The position numbers and the translations under genes were made by a program. The notes under the pieces are model-generated. The model saw nothing but the letters and a program-made list of their open reading frames with translations, was not told the DNA's origin and did no database searches. DNA of 64,000 nucleotides from Perognathus longimembris pacificus (lineage: Eukaryota; Chordata; Mammalia; Rodentia; Heteromyidae), in assembly GCF_023159225.1 (NCBI RefSeq), contig NC_063168.1, positions 48,195,062 to 48,259,061 of the forward strand. Direction: 5' to 3'. Positions 10,656-23,460 of this stretch are shown here, in pieces. The stretch's first letter is position 1, and every line of letters starts with the position of its first letter.

Positions 10656-11259
10656 CATGATGAGATGTTTTAAATGCTGAAATTTTGACCCAGATAATTC
10701 AAAGTTTACTCATAATAAATCTTTTCCATGTTATTAATTCCCTTGGCCATGGAGCTAAAAGAGCTCCAGATTTTCCACGTTAACTTTCTTTACTCCAGTC
10801 AAGCTCTCCCAGGGAACGAGATGTGAAAATAGTTCAAACAGGCCTGGGTGTCACGGACTCTGGGGGTACATTGCGTCCTCGATTTGTGTTGACATCCCAG
10901 AACTTCACACTGTTCTGGTTTTATCTTTTCAATTTTTCCCCCTAAAACAACACAGCTCTGAGTTTAAACTGTCAATATTCATAATATCCAACTAATTTGT
11001 CTATCTTAAGAACAGAAGTAGAAGACATTTCACAGGGACAAGGAGAAAATAATATCTTCTGCTTACAGGCAAGAGACAGATCGCTAGTGCTGCACAGAAA
11101 TCTGGGCAAATTCTTCACTAACTCCTGCAGAAGAGGGAGAAGACGAAGCATCAGGGATTTGGTATATGACCAGCTAGCTACATGCTACGGCATCTGCAAG
11201 ACCTCATGAGTCCTTGATAGTAAAACACACCTGCCTTGCAGTTCTCTGCAGAAATGAGC

Positions 11260-12190
11260 TACTCCTGCTAGAGTCCGGCTTACTTCCATATTTATACTCC
11301 CTAATCTCTCTGCACTATTGACCCTGATGACTGATCTCTTCTAGAAATATGCAGATCCCTTAGCTCCGTAATACTTGGTTTGCATTTCCTTCTGTGTCCT
11401 CAGTCCTTTAAACATTGGTACTCCTTGGGGTTCCATCTTTACCCTGTTCATGTCACCTCACAATAGTACTCATTCATTGATTAGTTAAAAGGTATTCTAT
11501 AGTTAAGGAACCTAATGCTTTATGTGCTTTGCAAAAGTTAAGCCATTTAATATTAAAACAGCCCTATGAGCTAGGTACCATTATAGTTTCTATTTTATGA
11601 ATAAGGAAGCAGGCTCAGGGAGATGAAGTGCCTAGACTTAGGTCCCATGGCTAGGAAGTGACAGCACTAGAATCGGAACCACATGACACTCTTTATCCAC
11701 TTGAAGATAGATGCCATTTTTTCTTGGAAAATGAAAGTGTTGGGCTGCCTGTCGTTGTCACGTGACAACAATCAGTTCCCTTATTCAGGTCAGCTGGCCA
11801 ACTTCTCTCACAGGCTACTGCCCGAGTTCTTTTGGCATTGTTCATAATAACAAATCCCCAACTTTCATCTCAAGACTCACCTTTTCCTTGAGCTCCAAGT
11901 TCTCACCCAGGTACTTATTGGACTTGTGGATGTTTCACAGAGCACCTAACTCTTATAACATATCCTTCTCCTTTCGTGTCTTCCATTTCAGCAAATGGAA
12001 CCACCACCCGCCTTCTATTCCAATCTCAAAACTGGGGGTCAAACCGCAAACTTCCGACTCCTTTCTAAGTCCAGATGACTTCTCTACAACCCCACGCCCA
12101 AAGCCACCAGTATTTCTTTCTGAATTCTTGCACCACCTCCCTCCCTGAGACTTCTGCCTTCAAACCTTTCAAACTCAAGCTCCTTCTCCA
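11260..12190 (+). repeat. L2 LINE fragment with MIR inserted
   Basis: Pyrimidine-rich L2 coding-like text: 'tccttggggttccatcttta' at about 11424 and 'ctcaaaactgggggtcaaac' near 12026. A MIR in opposite orientation interrupts it at about 11510-11690. The old open frame at 11762-12148 belongs to this L2 and is not a host gene. Confidence 0.6.
11510..11690 (-). repeat. MIR SINE
   Basis: Antisense MIR core: 'ctatgagctaggtaccatta', 'atgaataaggaagcaggctc' and 'cacatgacactc' context. Confidence 0.6.
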
Positions 12191-12337
12191 AAACTAGATT
12201 CGTCTTTCAAGATGCAAATGAAAAGTGATTTTTCCGCCTAAAAACTTTTAAACTCAAGTCTTTTCCAAAACCTGGCATGCTTCTCATGAGCAGCTCATGC
12301 TAACCACTCTAGTCTCAGTGGGTCACACCCATAGATT

Positions 12338-12403
12338 GGTTGGTAGGTAGGTAGGTAAGTAGTAGGTAGATAGGTAGACAAACAGACAGGCAGGCAGACA
12401 GAG
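12338..12403 (+). repeat. (GGTA)n/(GGCA)n simple repeat
   Basis: Imperfect tetranucleotide run beginning 'ttggttggtaggtaggtagg' and grading into 'gacaggcaggcagacag'. Confidence 0.85.
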
Positions 12404-12841
12404 ATCAAGTCCCGGCCATATCAAACAACTCCCAGAACTTCAAGTTTGACATAATAAATGCCTTTCCTCTGATAAAACACTCCCACTCACATCTCTTTGT
12501 TGAACTTATTTAAATCCATCTACTAAATATCATTATCTTCCCTGCATACCCTTCCCTACTCTTTCCCACTCTGTGTCCAGGTTAAGTAGAGCTTTGTATG
12601 CCTACCATCTACTGTCATGACTACTCAGCATATCTATTGCAATTGTGTGTTTGACTATCTACTTCACGTCAGAATAAGCTCATGATGGCCACAACATGGG
12701 CACTAGCCTCCTAGCCCATGGCCAACATACCATACATACTATATTCAATAAGTACATAATTATATAATAGGTTCCTGGTACACAGGAAGTACAGTTATGA
12801 TCATCAAGCATAGAGATGGTGTTTAAAGCAGTCAGTATGGG

Positions 12842-12925
12842 CTAAAGACATAGATCAAGTGGTAGAGGGCTTTCCTAGCAAGCACAAGGCCCAGAGCTCA
12901 ACTACTAATACCACAAAATAAATGA
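12842..12925 (+). repeat. ID-type monomer, old
   Basis: 'agatcaagtggtagagggct' followed by 'aaggcccagagctcaactac' and an A-rich tail. Confidence 0.65.
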
Positions 12926-13329
12926 ATAAAAATAAAAAGTAAAGGAGATGGTGAGTGAACCGAACTGTGAATTCAGTTGCTTGTCTCCAGCAATAAAGGT
13001 GGGGCAGAGTCCACATTTCCACGCTGGCTCCCGCGTTAAACTGGGAGGGCCTCTTGGCTTGTCATCCCCAAGTATGAGCACAGTAACTCCTCAGGAGTCT
13101 CAACTCCAGGGCAAGGTTCACACTAAGGATCACATCAAGCCAAGGATCACATCAAGCCAAGCTATGTGGCCCGGCCGTCTTGAGTCTCCTCCTTACTCTT
13201 CTGCTGACCCACTATGTAGCTTCCCCTGGCTGCACCTGCAAGTCCAGGTACTTGTCACTTCATCAGAAAAAGGATTTCGAGGGCAACTGAAAACCAAAGT
13301 GACTACAAACTTATAAAATACTACTATAC

Positions 13330-13543
13330 AGCCAGGCACCAGTAGCTCACACCTGTAATCTTAGCTTCTCAGGAGGCTGAGATCTGAGGATCACAGTTCA
13401 AAGCAAGACCAGGCAGGTAAGTCCATAAAACTTTTATATCTCCAATTAACCACAAAAACGCCAGAAGTGGAGCTATGTTCATGTGGTAGAGGGCCAGCCT
13501 TAAGCAAAAAAAGCTCAGGGACTTGAATTCAAGCCCTAGGTCC

Positions 13544-13548
<5 letters not shown>
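13330..13548 (+). repeat. B1-Geo SINE
   Basis: B1 head 'gccaggcaccagtagctcac' and a Geo half shortened after 'aaaaaagctcagggacttg'. A CA microsatellite follows directly. Confidence 0.88.

Positions 13549-13594
<46 letters not shown>
13549..13594 (+). repeat. (AC)n microsatellite
   Basis: About 23 AC units grown from the 3' tail of the preceding B1-Geo. Confidence 0.97.
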
Positions 13595-13596
<2 letters not shown>

Positions 13597-14324
13597 AAGT
13601 CCTGAACTTCTATGAGAGTGCTTTATGGCTTTTCAGGGGGAAAGCACTCTTCTAAGAGGCCAGGAGCAGAGCCAAGTCCCCTGACAGCCACCGGAAGGGG
13701 AAGAGAGCAAGGCATGGGGAGGACATTCCAGGTTGATGCCCCCTGGATGCCAGCCTCCCATTATGCTGGTGACTGAAGTCTGATGGCAGTGCGCTCCACA
13801 GGTGCAAGTTGGTCTGTGATCGGGAGTCAATCCAAATCCCTCCACACCACAAACTAGATGGGTTGCAAATTATTAACCCACTGCTTAACTCTACTGTAGA
13901 GATAAACACTGTAGGGGAAAGGCAATTGAAAGTGCTCTCATGTGAAAAGTCCATTTTTAGGAGCAAAGTGCCTTTCATCCAGCTATGCAGCATTTCTTTA
14001 TTTTTGATAGTAATCTTCCCCACAAGTCTTACAAATAATGTCTAACCTCTCAGCAAGAGGCAGTAATGACCCATTGCATGTGGGCTTTTATTCTGGTGAC
14101 TAGTAAACAAGAATCCTGCTCACACACTCTTACTACCCCCTGCAAAAGAAAAACCATCTTAGTCAAAGAATCATTAATAAATTGGCTAATGCATTGTGGC
14201 AAAATATAACACCTGTTTATACATCCCTAGATAATCCATCACCATCACCACAAGGGGCCTGGAGAAGCCAACTGCCTAATAAACCAAAGGCTGATGTAAA
14301 AACTGAATAAAAAGTAGGAGGATG

Positions 14325-14546
14325 AGTGTTGGTGGCTCACATCTGTAATCCTAGCTACTCAGGAGGCTGAGATTTGAGAATTGCAGTTCAAAACCAGCCC
14401 AGGCAGGAAGTTTATGAGACCCCAATTAACCATCACTTTGAGCTGTGTCTCAAAGTGAAAGAGTACTAACCCTGAGCAAAAAAAACTCAGGGACAGTGCC
14501 CAGGCCCTGAGTTCAAGCCACACAACTGACAAAATAAAAAAAAGTA
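14325..14546 (+). repeat. B1-Geo SINE
   Basis: Head 'gttggtggctcacatctgta', middle 'ccaattaaccatcactttga', Geo half with a short deletion, tail 'aaaataaaaaaaagtaaaa'. Confidence 0.88.
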
Positions 14547-14599
14547 AAAAGAGTGAAGCACAGAGATGAAAACCATTTGCAGGGTTGAGGTAAGGATGG

Positions 14600-14745
14600 T
14601 GAATTAAGATCCCAAGGCTTAGGTTTAAATCCTCCTCTGTACTCCTGCAGACCATGACCGCCTCTCTAAGCCTTAGTTTGCTTCTCTACAAAACCTCATA
14701 AACTAGGCTTGTTTTGAGCATCACATGATCAGGAAATCACCTACC
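14600..14745 (+). repeat. MIR SINE
   Basis: 'ctctctaagccttagtttgc', 'ctacaaaacctcataaacta' and 'ggcttgttttgagcatcaca' follow the MIR core order. Confidence 0.6.
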
Positions 14746-15099
14746 ACACAGGGCTTACCAGCAGGCTTCCTTGCAAAATTCACAAGCTGATGTTAAAAAT
14801 TGATATGGAAATGCAAAGGACTTAGAATAATCAAACTACTGAAAAAGAACAAAGCTTTGATTTCCAAACTTAGCACAAAGCTATAGGAATCCAGGCAATG
14901 TGGTACTGATAAAAAACATAGACATATAAATGAATAGAACAGAATTGAAAGTGTAGAAATAAATCCTTACATGGTCAGTTGATTTTCAACTAGGGCTGTT
15001 AAGAAAATTCAATGGGGGTGAGTGGTGAAAAGAATAGCCTGCTTTTAAAACACTTATCTAGAGTAATCACACAGCCACATTAAAAAAAATCAAGTTGCG

Positions 15100-15303
15100 C
15101 GGGCTGGGAATATGGCCTAGTGGTAAGAGTGCTTGCCTCCCATACATGAAGCCCTGGGTTTGATTCCCCAGCACCACATATATAGAAAATGGCCAGAAGT
15201 GGCGCTGTGGCTCTAGTGGCAGAGTACTGGCCTTGAGCAAAAGGAAGCCAGGGACAGTGCTCAGGCCCTGAGTCCAAGGCCCAGGACTGGAAAAAAAAAA
15301 AAA
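15100..15303 (+). repeat. IDL-Geo SINE
   Basis: Full dimer. Target duplication 'atcaagttg' before (15089-15097) and after (15304-15312). Its insertion breaks the L1. Confidence 0.95.
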
Positions 15304-15384
15304 ATCAAGTTGGATACCTTTAAATGGAACACAGACTGCCTAAATTAAGAGCCAAAATTAAAAAATAAAAAAATATATATAGTA

Positions 15385-15620
15385 AGCTGGGTACCAATGG
15401 CTCATGCCTATAATCGTAGCTACTCAGGAGGCTGAGATCTGAGGATGCAGTTTGAATTTAGTTTGTAAGACTCTCATCTCCAATAAACTACTCAGAAAAA
15501 TCCAGAAGTGGCAGTGTGGCTTAACTGGTACGATGATGTTAGCCTTGAGCACTAAGAGGCTCAGGGACAGAGCCCAGGTACTGAGTTCAAGCCCCAGCAC
15601 TGGTATCAACAACAAAAAAA
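15385..15620 (+). repeat. B1-Geo SINE
   Basis: Head 'agctgggtaccaatggctca', Geo end 'ttcaagccccagcactggta', tail with aacaacaaaaaaa. Confidence 0.9.
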
Positions 15621-16279
15621 GAGTAAATCCTCATGATTTGCTTCATGTATTAAGCAGTAGTTACTAAACAACATGATAAAAGTTCTACAACAAGAGAAAA
15701 TCAACCAAATTGGACATCATCAATTAAAACCTCTTGTACTTGTATTTGTACATCAAGAAAAAGAACCCATACAGAATGGAAAAAAGTATTTTCAAATCAC
15801 ATATCCAGAATACATGAAGGCAACAACAATATAACAACACAATATATAACATTATAGTATAATATAACAACAATATGTAAAGACAACAATAAAAAGACAA
15901 GTTTATTTTTCAATGGGCAAAGGACTTAAATAGACAGTTCTACAATGAAAACATACAAATAAACTATAAGTTAGCTAATAGAGAAATGCAATATAAAGCA
16001 CAATGAGATGCTACTTCACACCCATTAGGGTAACTATGATTTTTAAAGAAAACAGCAGCATTAACATGGGTGAGAATGTAGAGAAACTGGAACCCCAGTA
16101 GAAATCTAAAGTAGCCCAGGCATTATGGGAAGTACTTCAGAAGTTTAGACATAGAGATACATATTACATGGTTCCATTTATATGGAATGTCCTGAGTTCG
16201 AACACAGATTTGTGGTTTCCAAGGCTTTTAGAAAGAAAGTGACGAAGGATGGAGAGGAATTACTATGGTTATGGGTTTT

Positions 16280-16374
16280 AATATTTTTTTTCTAAGACAA
16301 GATTTCATCAAGTACCCTAGCCTGGCCTTGAGCTCAAGATACTTCTGCCTCAGTGCTCAGAATGCTGGCATTAT
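16280..16374 (-). repeat. B1 fragment
   Basis: Antisense B1: 'ctagcctggccttgagctca', 'tgcctcagtgctcagaatgc'. Confidence 0.65.
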
Positions 16375-16539
16375 TTAGAATTCTTTTCAGGCTTGATGAA
16401 AATGCACTGAAATTAATAGGGATGGATGCACAACTCTGAATATACTAAAACCACTGAACCATATATTTGAAAGGGGTAAGTTATATGGCATCTGGATTAT
16501 TATATCTCAGTAAAACTGTTACTTAAGAACAAAATGAAA

Positions 16540-16741
16540 GGGCTGGGAAGGGGGCCTAGTGGTAGAGTGCTTGCCTAGCATGCATGAAGCCCTGGGTTCG
16601 ATTCCTCAGCACCACAGAAACAGAAAAAGCCAGAAGTGGCACTGTGGCTCAAGTGGTAGCGTGCTAGCCTTGAGCAAAAGCAGCTCAGGGACAGTGCTCA
16701 GGCCCTGAGTTCAAGTGCCAGGACTGGCAAAATAAAGAAAG
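16540..16741 (+). repeat. IDL-Geo SINE
   Basis: Full dimer with 'cctagcatgcatgaag' loop and a short A-rich tail. Confidence 0.94.
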
Positions 16742-17162
16742 AACAAAGTGAAACTAAGGGAGTTAGGCATCCCTGGTGACTCTTGCATCTACTCTACTTG
16801 GTTGCAAGGTGAGCTGTAAAAAGGTACTCAGAGAAATCTGTCCCATGTGGTCTCCTCTCCACCTGCCTCCCAGCCCATCTACAGTGGCTAGAGCTGCAGC
16901 AGCAACAAGAATAAGAACAATATGGCTGCTATTTCCTGTGAACTGTGCATCAAGTATCGTTAGAAGGGCCAGCACTATGTGTGTGGGAGCCAGCTGAGGT
17001 CACCTAGGGTTGCTACAGGAGCTCAGAGGGCTCCAGTGGCTGGCTATGGACCTTGTATCAGCATTCAAGGCCTATTGAGCAGCCCTCATTTCTTGCTTCT
17101 CATGCCTTGTCCTTGCTTCTTGCCCTCTTGCCTCTCTAGCACACTAGGATGGCTGCCAGAAA

Positions 17163-17275
17163 AAATACAGGACACACAGTGAAATCTTAATTTCAGGTAA
17201 CCAATGAATACTTTTAGAAGCATATCCCAAATAATATCTTAATTGGTTATCTGAAATTTAAATTCTAACTCCAGT
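17163..17275. repeat. Palindromic MITE-like element
   Basis: Imperfect inverted arms: aatttcaggtaaccaat (17189-17205) and attggttatctgaaatt (17242-17258), with a 36-bp AT-rich centre. This looks like an old non-autonomous DNA element; family not assigned. Confidence 0.5.
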
Positions 17276-17285
17276 TCTTTCTTTC

Positions 17286-17523
17286 CCCCACCCCCCAGTC
17301 CTGGAACTTGAACTCTGGGCCTGGGCACTGTCCCTAAGCAACTTTTGCTCAAGGATAGCACTCTACCACTTTGAGCCACAGATCCACTTCTGATTTTCTG
17401 GTAGTGAATTGGAGATAAGCGTCTCATGGGGACTGTTCTGCCTGGGCTGGCTTCAAATGGAAGATCCTCAGGTCTCAGCCTCCTGAGTAGCTAGGATTAC
17501 AAGTGTGAGTCACTTGCACCAGG
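17286..17523 (-). repeat. B1-Geo SINE
   Basis: Antisense copy, from 'ccagtcctggaacttgaact' to 'gtgtgagtcacttgcaccag'. Confidence 0.9.
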
Positions 17524-17537
17524 TATAACTTCCTTTT

Positions 17538-17740
17538 TTTTTTTTTTTCCAGTCCTGGGCCTTGAACTCAGGGCCTGAACACTGTCCATGGCTTCTTTTT
17601 GCTCAAGGCTAGCACTCTGCCACTTGAGCCGCAGTGCCACTTCTGGCCTTTTCTATATATGTGGTGCTGAGGAATCCAACCCAGGGCTTCATGTATATGA
17701 GGCAAGCACTCTTGCCACTAGGCCATATTCCCAGCCCCTG
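17538..17740 (-). repeat. IDL-Geo SINE
   Basis: Full antisense dimer with perfect target duplication taacttcctttt at 17526-17537 and 17741-17752. Confidence 0.95.
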
Positions 17741-18009
17741 TAACTTCCTTTTATGCTTCAGGTCTTTGACAGGCAGAATGTCTTCCCAGGGGTCTCTTCT
17801 AATCACTTTCTACAATAGATCCATCTCTACTGGGAGCTCCCTCATTCCTTCTCCAGAGCATTCACCATCTCCCCGTGTGTTACTTCTGTTCTGTCGATTG
17901 TCTGCCATCCTCTCATATGGGGAACTCAGAGTGCTGGGCTTATTTTCACTCATTGATACATTCCTTAGTTCTTAGTCTGGAGTCTAGCAATGAGTAAACA
18001 GTAAGTTAA

Positions 18010-18178
18010 TATTTATGGAAGTACTGTGCATGATTATCTCATCAAAGCTTCCAGACAGCCCTCTGACACACATTATCATCAACTGTATTTCATATGTGAG
18101 AAGCTAAGTCATGGACAATGACAATAATATGCCCCAAGGCCCACTATAGCTATAGGAGCCAGACCCCAAAGCAAATGT
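18010..18178 (-). repeat. MIR SINE
   Basis: Antisense MIR order: 'catgattatctcatcaaagc', 'gtgagaagctaagtcatgga', 'ggagccagaccccaaagca'. Confidence 0.55.
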
Positions 18179-18420
18179 CCTCACCTCCATACCAGCTTAT
18201 TGTCGTAGGCCAAGGAACAACTCAGAGCTAAGGTACCAGGTATTTCACACACCCCACTTTCATTTAGATTATTCTAAATGAATAATATTATTCATGAAAC
18301 TAATACAAGAAAAGGAGTCACCAATGTTAGTTTGTATTTGCATCTGATAATTTAATTATACCACTTATACATAGTTGTTAAATATACAGTGCCTCAAATA
18401 AACCACTTTAGTTCCCACTA

Positions 18421-18582
<162 letters not shown>

Positions 18583-19183
18583 CTAGCAAACAGAAGAACA
18601 CATTAGTTACCCAGCTTACTTATATGATGGTATTTCTCACGAAAAAAAATGAGTCATTCATTCAGGCTCTGTGGACAAACTGCATAAATCCTTTTTCTTT
18701 TCTTTCTATTTTTCATTCTACAAAGAGCTACATTAATTCCTCTGAATTTCACCCATTGCCCTAATGCCCATATAAGTGTGACTGTGATGAATTTGTTCAC
18801 TAAGTGCTGTTCATAACAACCACAATAGCAAACCAGTGATTTCAAACTCAAGACAAGGCAATTTAAATAGCTGCTCTCTCTATCATACATTCCTGAATCT
18901 TCTGTTCAGGATCTGGATTCCTATAGAAAAACAAAACAAATGGTGGTCAATGGAGGAAAAGACATATTCTACTAGCCTTGGGACTTGAACTCAGATATAT
19001 GAGATATTTAAAATTATATCTACAAGAAATTTTTTTATAACCATTCACTACAAAAATCTATTTGACCTCAGGAATAAAGGTCTGGCAACCAAAAGAGAAC
19101 ACTACTACACTGTTGGTGGGAGTGTAAACATGTTCAACCACTCTGGAAATCAATGTGGAGGTTCCTCAAAAAGTTAAACATAG

Positions 19184-19601
<418 letters not shown>

Positions 19602-19867
19602 AAAAAGTTAAACATAGAGCTCCCTATGACCCAGCAATCCCACTTCTGGGCATTTACCCAAAGGATCACAAACAAGCCAAACTAAAGCTACCAGCACAAC
19701 CATGTCCATAGCAGCATTATTTACCATAGCTAAAATATGGAACCAACCTAAATGCCCTTCAGTAGATGAATGGATTAATAAATTATGGTGTATATATACA
19801 TAATAGAATTCTATGCTTCTATCAGAAAGAATGGCATTGCCCCATTCATAAGAAAATGGACAGACAT

Positions 19868-20075
19868 GGGGCTGGGAATATGGCCTAGTGGTAAAGTGCT
19901 CGCCTTGTATACATGAAGCCCTGGGTTCGATTCCTCAGTACCACATATATAGAAAAAAGCCAGAAGTGGAGCTGTGGCTCAAGTGGTAGACTGCTAGCCT
20001 TGGGCAAAAAGAAGCCAGGGACAGTGCTCAGGCCCTGAGTCCACTCCCCAGGACTGGCAACAAAAACAAAAAACA
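19868..20075 (+). repeat. IDL-Geo SINE in L1
   Basis: Full dimer. Near-perfect flanking repeat 'agaaaatgga.agac' before 19867 and after 20077. Confidence 0.94.
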
Positions 20076-20679
20076 AATAGAAAATGGAAAGACTTAGAAA
20101 AAATCACACTAAATGAAGTAAGCCAGACCCAAAGAAACATAAACTCTATGGTCTCCCTTATTCGTAATAATTAGTATATGTCTAGGATAGTCCTAGCAGA
20201 TGATCACAATAGCTCATAAGATGGCACTAAGATAAATGACCTCCAAAATATGGAAGCGAGTGGTTTATCATTGAGGTTATTGTTTTCATCATACTATATA
20301 AAATTATTCATTTTTTTCTTCTGTTTATCTTCTCTATGATTTAGCCACTGTTGTCACTGTATTCAATTCTGGTACCCAGGGTATTTTATATATGTCTGTC
20401 TGAATTAGGGAAAGGAAGGGAGGGAGAATGTTAAAATGGTGAGACAAAGGTAAAGGGCAAACCAATGCAACAGCAAAACTTACAACACAATATGTTGTAA
20501 ACTATCTGTACAACTGGGGGGGATGGGAGAGGAGGGAAGATGGGAAAAAATGAGGGAGGACATATCAACTTGGACAAGAAATGTACTTACTCCTTAATGT
20601 ATGTAACTGTAAGCCCTTTGTACTTCATCTTGACAATAAAAAATGAATTAATTAATTTTAAAAACATCTGGCAACTTTG

Positions 20680-20870
20680 AGTACGATGCCCAGCAGTGTT
20701 TGACATTGTGGATTATATCCTCTTTTTAGAAGGCTTCAGTCTATAACTCCATGTCAAGACTCTCCTGCTTGCCCTCAAATCTCTAGCCATTCCTTCTTAG
20801 GCTACTGTATGACCCTTAAAATGTGAGTTTCTTGGGCTCCTTCTCAGGCCTTTATTCATTTCCTGCTAAA
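20680..20870 (+). repeat. L2 LINE fragment
   Basis: Diverged L2-like text: 'ctcctgcttgccctcaaatc', 'atgacccttaaaatgtgagt', 'tgggctccttctcaggcct'. Confidence 0.4.
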
Positions 20871-21349
20871 AAGAGCAGAAAACCTTTTTAAAACTAGGGA
20901 GTTCTGCATAAGCCCCAGTCATACAAAGTCCACATTGTCATGGTAACTGACTAAAGCTGAGCAGGCTCCGTTGCCTTCAAGGAAATCCACCCATGGTAGC
21001 TTGCCACATGGTCTACCAAGGCACAACTCAAAATGAAATCTTTACAGTTTGTCTAACCAACATCTACAAATAATCTAAAAGAGACTGGGGAAGAAAGCCT
21101 AAACAGAAATGAACACCTAGGAATAAATGAATGAAAAGATGCTAAATATTCTTAGACATTAGATAAATACATTAGTAATTAGATAAAATATTCTAGAAAT
21201 TAAGTTAATGTAAAATTAAGACTAGTGATGAACTGATGGAAGAATGAAAAAACTGATACAAAAGAGGCAGCTGTTACTATCTGGTAGTCGATAGAAGATA
21301 GGGTTCAATTTTTAAACAGACTGTAGCACTGCACTGACTATATTAGGTC

Positions 21350-21525
21350 ATTAGCCCTTTCATTTACTAGTTGTGTGACCTCACTCTGCCTGTCTACAAA
21401 TGGGAATTAACATCTAATTCTTTGGATTGAAGGGTAGGTTGAACAAATTAATGATACAAAGGACTTAGCAGAAAGCATAGCACAAAGTAAACATTTACTG
21501 TGTTTGCCAATATGATTGTTAGTTT
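21350..21525 (+). repeat. MIR SINE
   Basis: 'gttgtgtgacctcactctgc', 'ctacaaatgggaattaacat' and 'gcacaaagtaaacatttact' match the MIR core and tail order. Confidence 0.65.
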
Positions 21526-21927
21526 AATAAATAGGTGGAAAAGAGGGGGAAAATTAAAGAGGTAAAACTCTCATGGTTTCCTGATCATTTGATTACTAGG
21601 CTTCATGGTGGTAGCAGTCATCGAGCTTGAAGCTTCAGAGGCTGTAGAAAGATCACAATCAGTCTTAAAACAAGTCAATACCAAAAGTCCTTGGGGTCAG
21701 AAAAAAGTCAATGTCCAGGAGCCAGAATGTTTAAATATTTACAAAGAAAGTCAAGAAGAGAAAAGGAAATGCAGTGGGGTAAGATGATCCCAAGGAAAAG
21801 TAAAAGATAAAGCAGACCAAAATAGAAGTAATATTTGGACTGAGACAAAAATAGAATTGCCAGAAGGAATACAAGAAAGCTAGATAAAACTGAATTTCAG
21901 AAAACAATGCTTAAAGCTGTCTCTGAT

Positions 21928-22091
21928 AGCTCTAGATAGAAGCTGAGATCTGAGTATCAACAGGCAGAAAAGTCTATGAGAAAAAACCAGAAGTGGACCT
22001 GTTGGTTCAAGTTGTAGAGCTCCAGCCTTGAGCAAAAAAGCTAAGCAAGACCATAAGTCCCTGAGTTCAAGCCCCAGTACTGGCAAAAACA
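21928..22091 (+). repeat. B1-Geo SINE, 5'-truncated
   Basis: Starts within the B1 half ('agctgagatctgagtatcaa') and keeps the Geo half through 'caagccccagtactggcaaa'. Confidence 0.8.
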
Positions 22092-22289
22092 GGATAATAT
22101 TTTAATATTTAATATAGCCATACCTTGGCATCTACAGGTTATTTATTGCTGCCAGAGCACTCCTCTTAGATACTGAAATATATAAATATTCAAATCTCCT
22201 AAATAAAATGACATAGTATTTGCCTTTTCCTATGTGTGCCCTTCCACATTCATTAAGTCATCGCTAGGTTATCTAAAGTATATGTGTTT

Positions 22290-22705
22290 GTTAATCTTGA
22301 TTATCAACTTGATCGTATTGAGAGATGTCTAGGAGATTAGTAAAGTACACCTCTTGGTTTGTCTATGAGGGCATTGCCAAAGACAATTAGATTGTCAAGG
22401 CTCTGACCTAATCAATGGTTTCATTTACTGATGAATTAAAAGTCTGAATGGACTAATAATGGGAGATGATAAAAAGTCATGACTGTGAGAAGTAGATAGA
22501 TAACTGAAGTGTGTCTTTGAAGAATATGTTTTTCCCTTATCCCTTGCATCTCTTTTCTCTGCTTCTTACATTATTAGGAGACTGCCAAACCTTCCCCACC
22601 ATCCATAACTGACGGAAACTTCTGAAATCATGAGCAAAATAAATCCTTCCTCCTTTCACTGGTTCTCTCAAATGATGGAAAATTCTGACTAATAAGCTGG
22701 CAGCT
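22290..22705 (+). repeat. Old LTR-like repeat, unassigned
   Basis: Begins 'tgttaatcttgattatcaac', contains a polyadenylation signal in 'gagcaaaataaatccttcct' and ends near 'ctgactaataag'. The arrangement resembles an old mammalian LTR, but I cannot name the family. Confidence 0.4.
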
Positions 22706-23460
22706 GACCCTGACTCTGTCCACTGATACTGGTCATGTAGAATATAGTTATGGGGTCCTGGGGGCATCCACCCTGATTGCAAAGGAAGGCCTGGAAGGCT
22801 AGGCCACAGTAGCATTGTCTGATTCTCTGAAGACAGCCCTCCCAAGAGGAGGATTCATTATGCTGTCACAGTGTCCATTGAAAACCCAGAAGGTGGTTGG
22901 AGATCCACAACATAAAATGTCTGCTGAGGAAAGCCGAAAGTAGCAAGTGAAGCCAGCACAAGACAGAAGCCATTTGAGCTGCAAACATCATGACCATCTA
23001 GGTTAGAGTGCACGAGCCTACTGCGACTCACATCATGACACCAGGTACCCCCAGATACCAGATGTAGAGGTACAGTATTTAGTATTTGTTCTGGTGGGTT
23101 TTAGCCTTTCTCAACTTTCTATGTTCTCATTCTTCTCTTTTAGAAAGGAAATATTATTTCATGCCATTATATACTGGAAGTACGTACTATTCTTTTTTAT
23201 TTTATAAGGGCTAACAGCTAAGAGCTTCCTGGAGCCCATTCCAAATAGTGTAACTGTTACTGTTAATAGCTGCTTTCTTTGTATTGTTTAGAGAATAATG
23301 ACCAGAAACAAATCTTTACTAACTCAGTCCATTTGCAACTGATTGGATCTATAGATACAGATAGCACAGATATAAAAGGCCTTGTGTAAGTATGGTCCAT
23401 ACAATAGTTAATACTAAAAATCATTGCATATCTCAAACTTAGATTTAATTTACATCTTAA

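Larger units (their letters stand above)
14770..16530 (+). repeat. Old L1 LINE, ORF2 3' part, broken by SINEs
   Basis: ORF2-like text in three blocks: 14770-15090 (e.g. 'caatgtggtactgataaaaa'), about 15304-15384, and 15670-16530 ('gggcaaaggacttaaataga', 'gcacaatgagatgctacttc'). SINEs at 15100 and 15385 interrupt it, and a B1 fragment lies at 16280. Many stops; no coding capacity left. Confidence 0.75.

Noticed and set aside
11762..12148. Plus-strand 128-codon frame
   Set aside because: Fits an old L2 LINE fragment rather than a host gene.
12948..13316. Plus-strand 122-codon frame
   Set aside because: No family resemblance; contains a short tandem copy (aaggatcacatcaagcc) and runs into a SINE; likely chance.
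13549..13594. Regularly spaced repeats considered as CRISPR
   Set aside because: These are dinucleotide microsatellites in a mammalian genome; there is no repeat-spacer structure.
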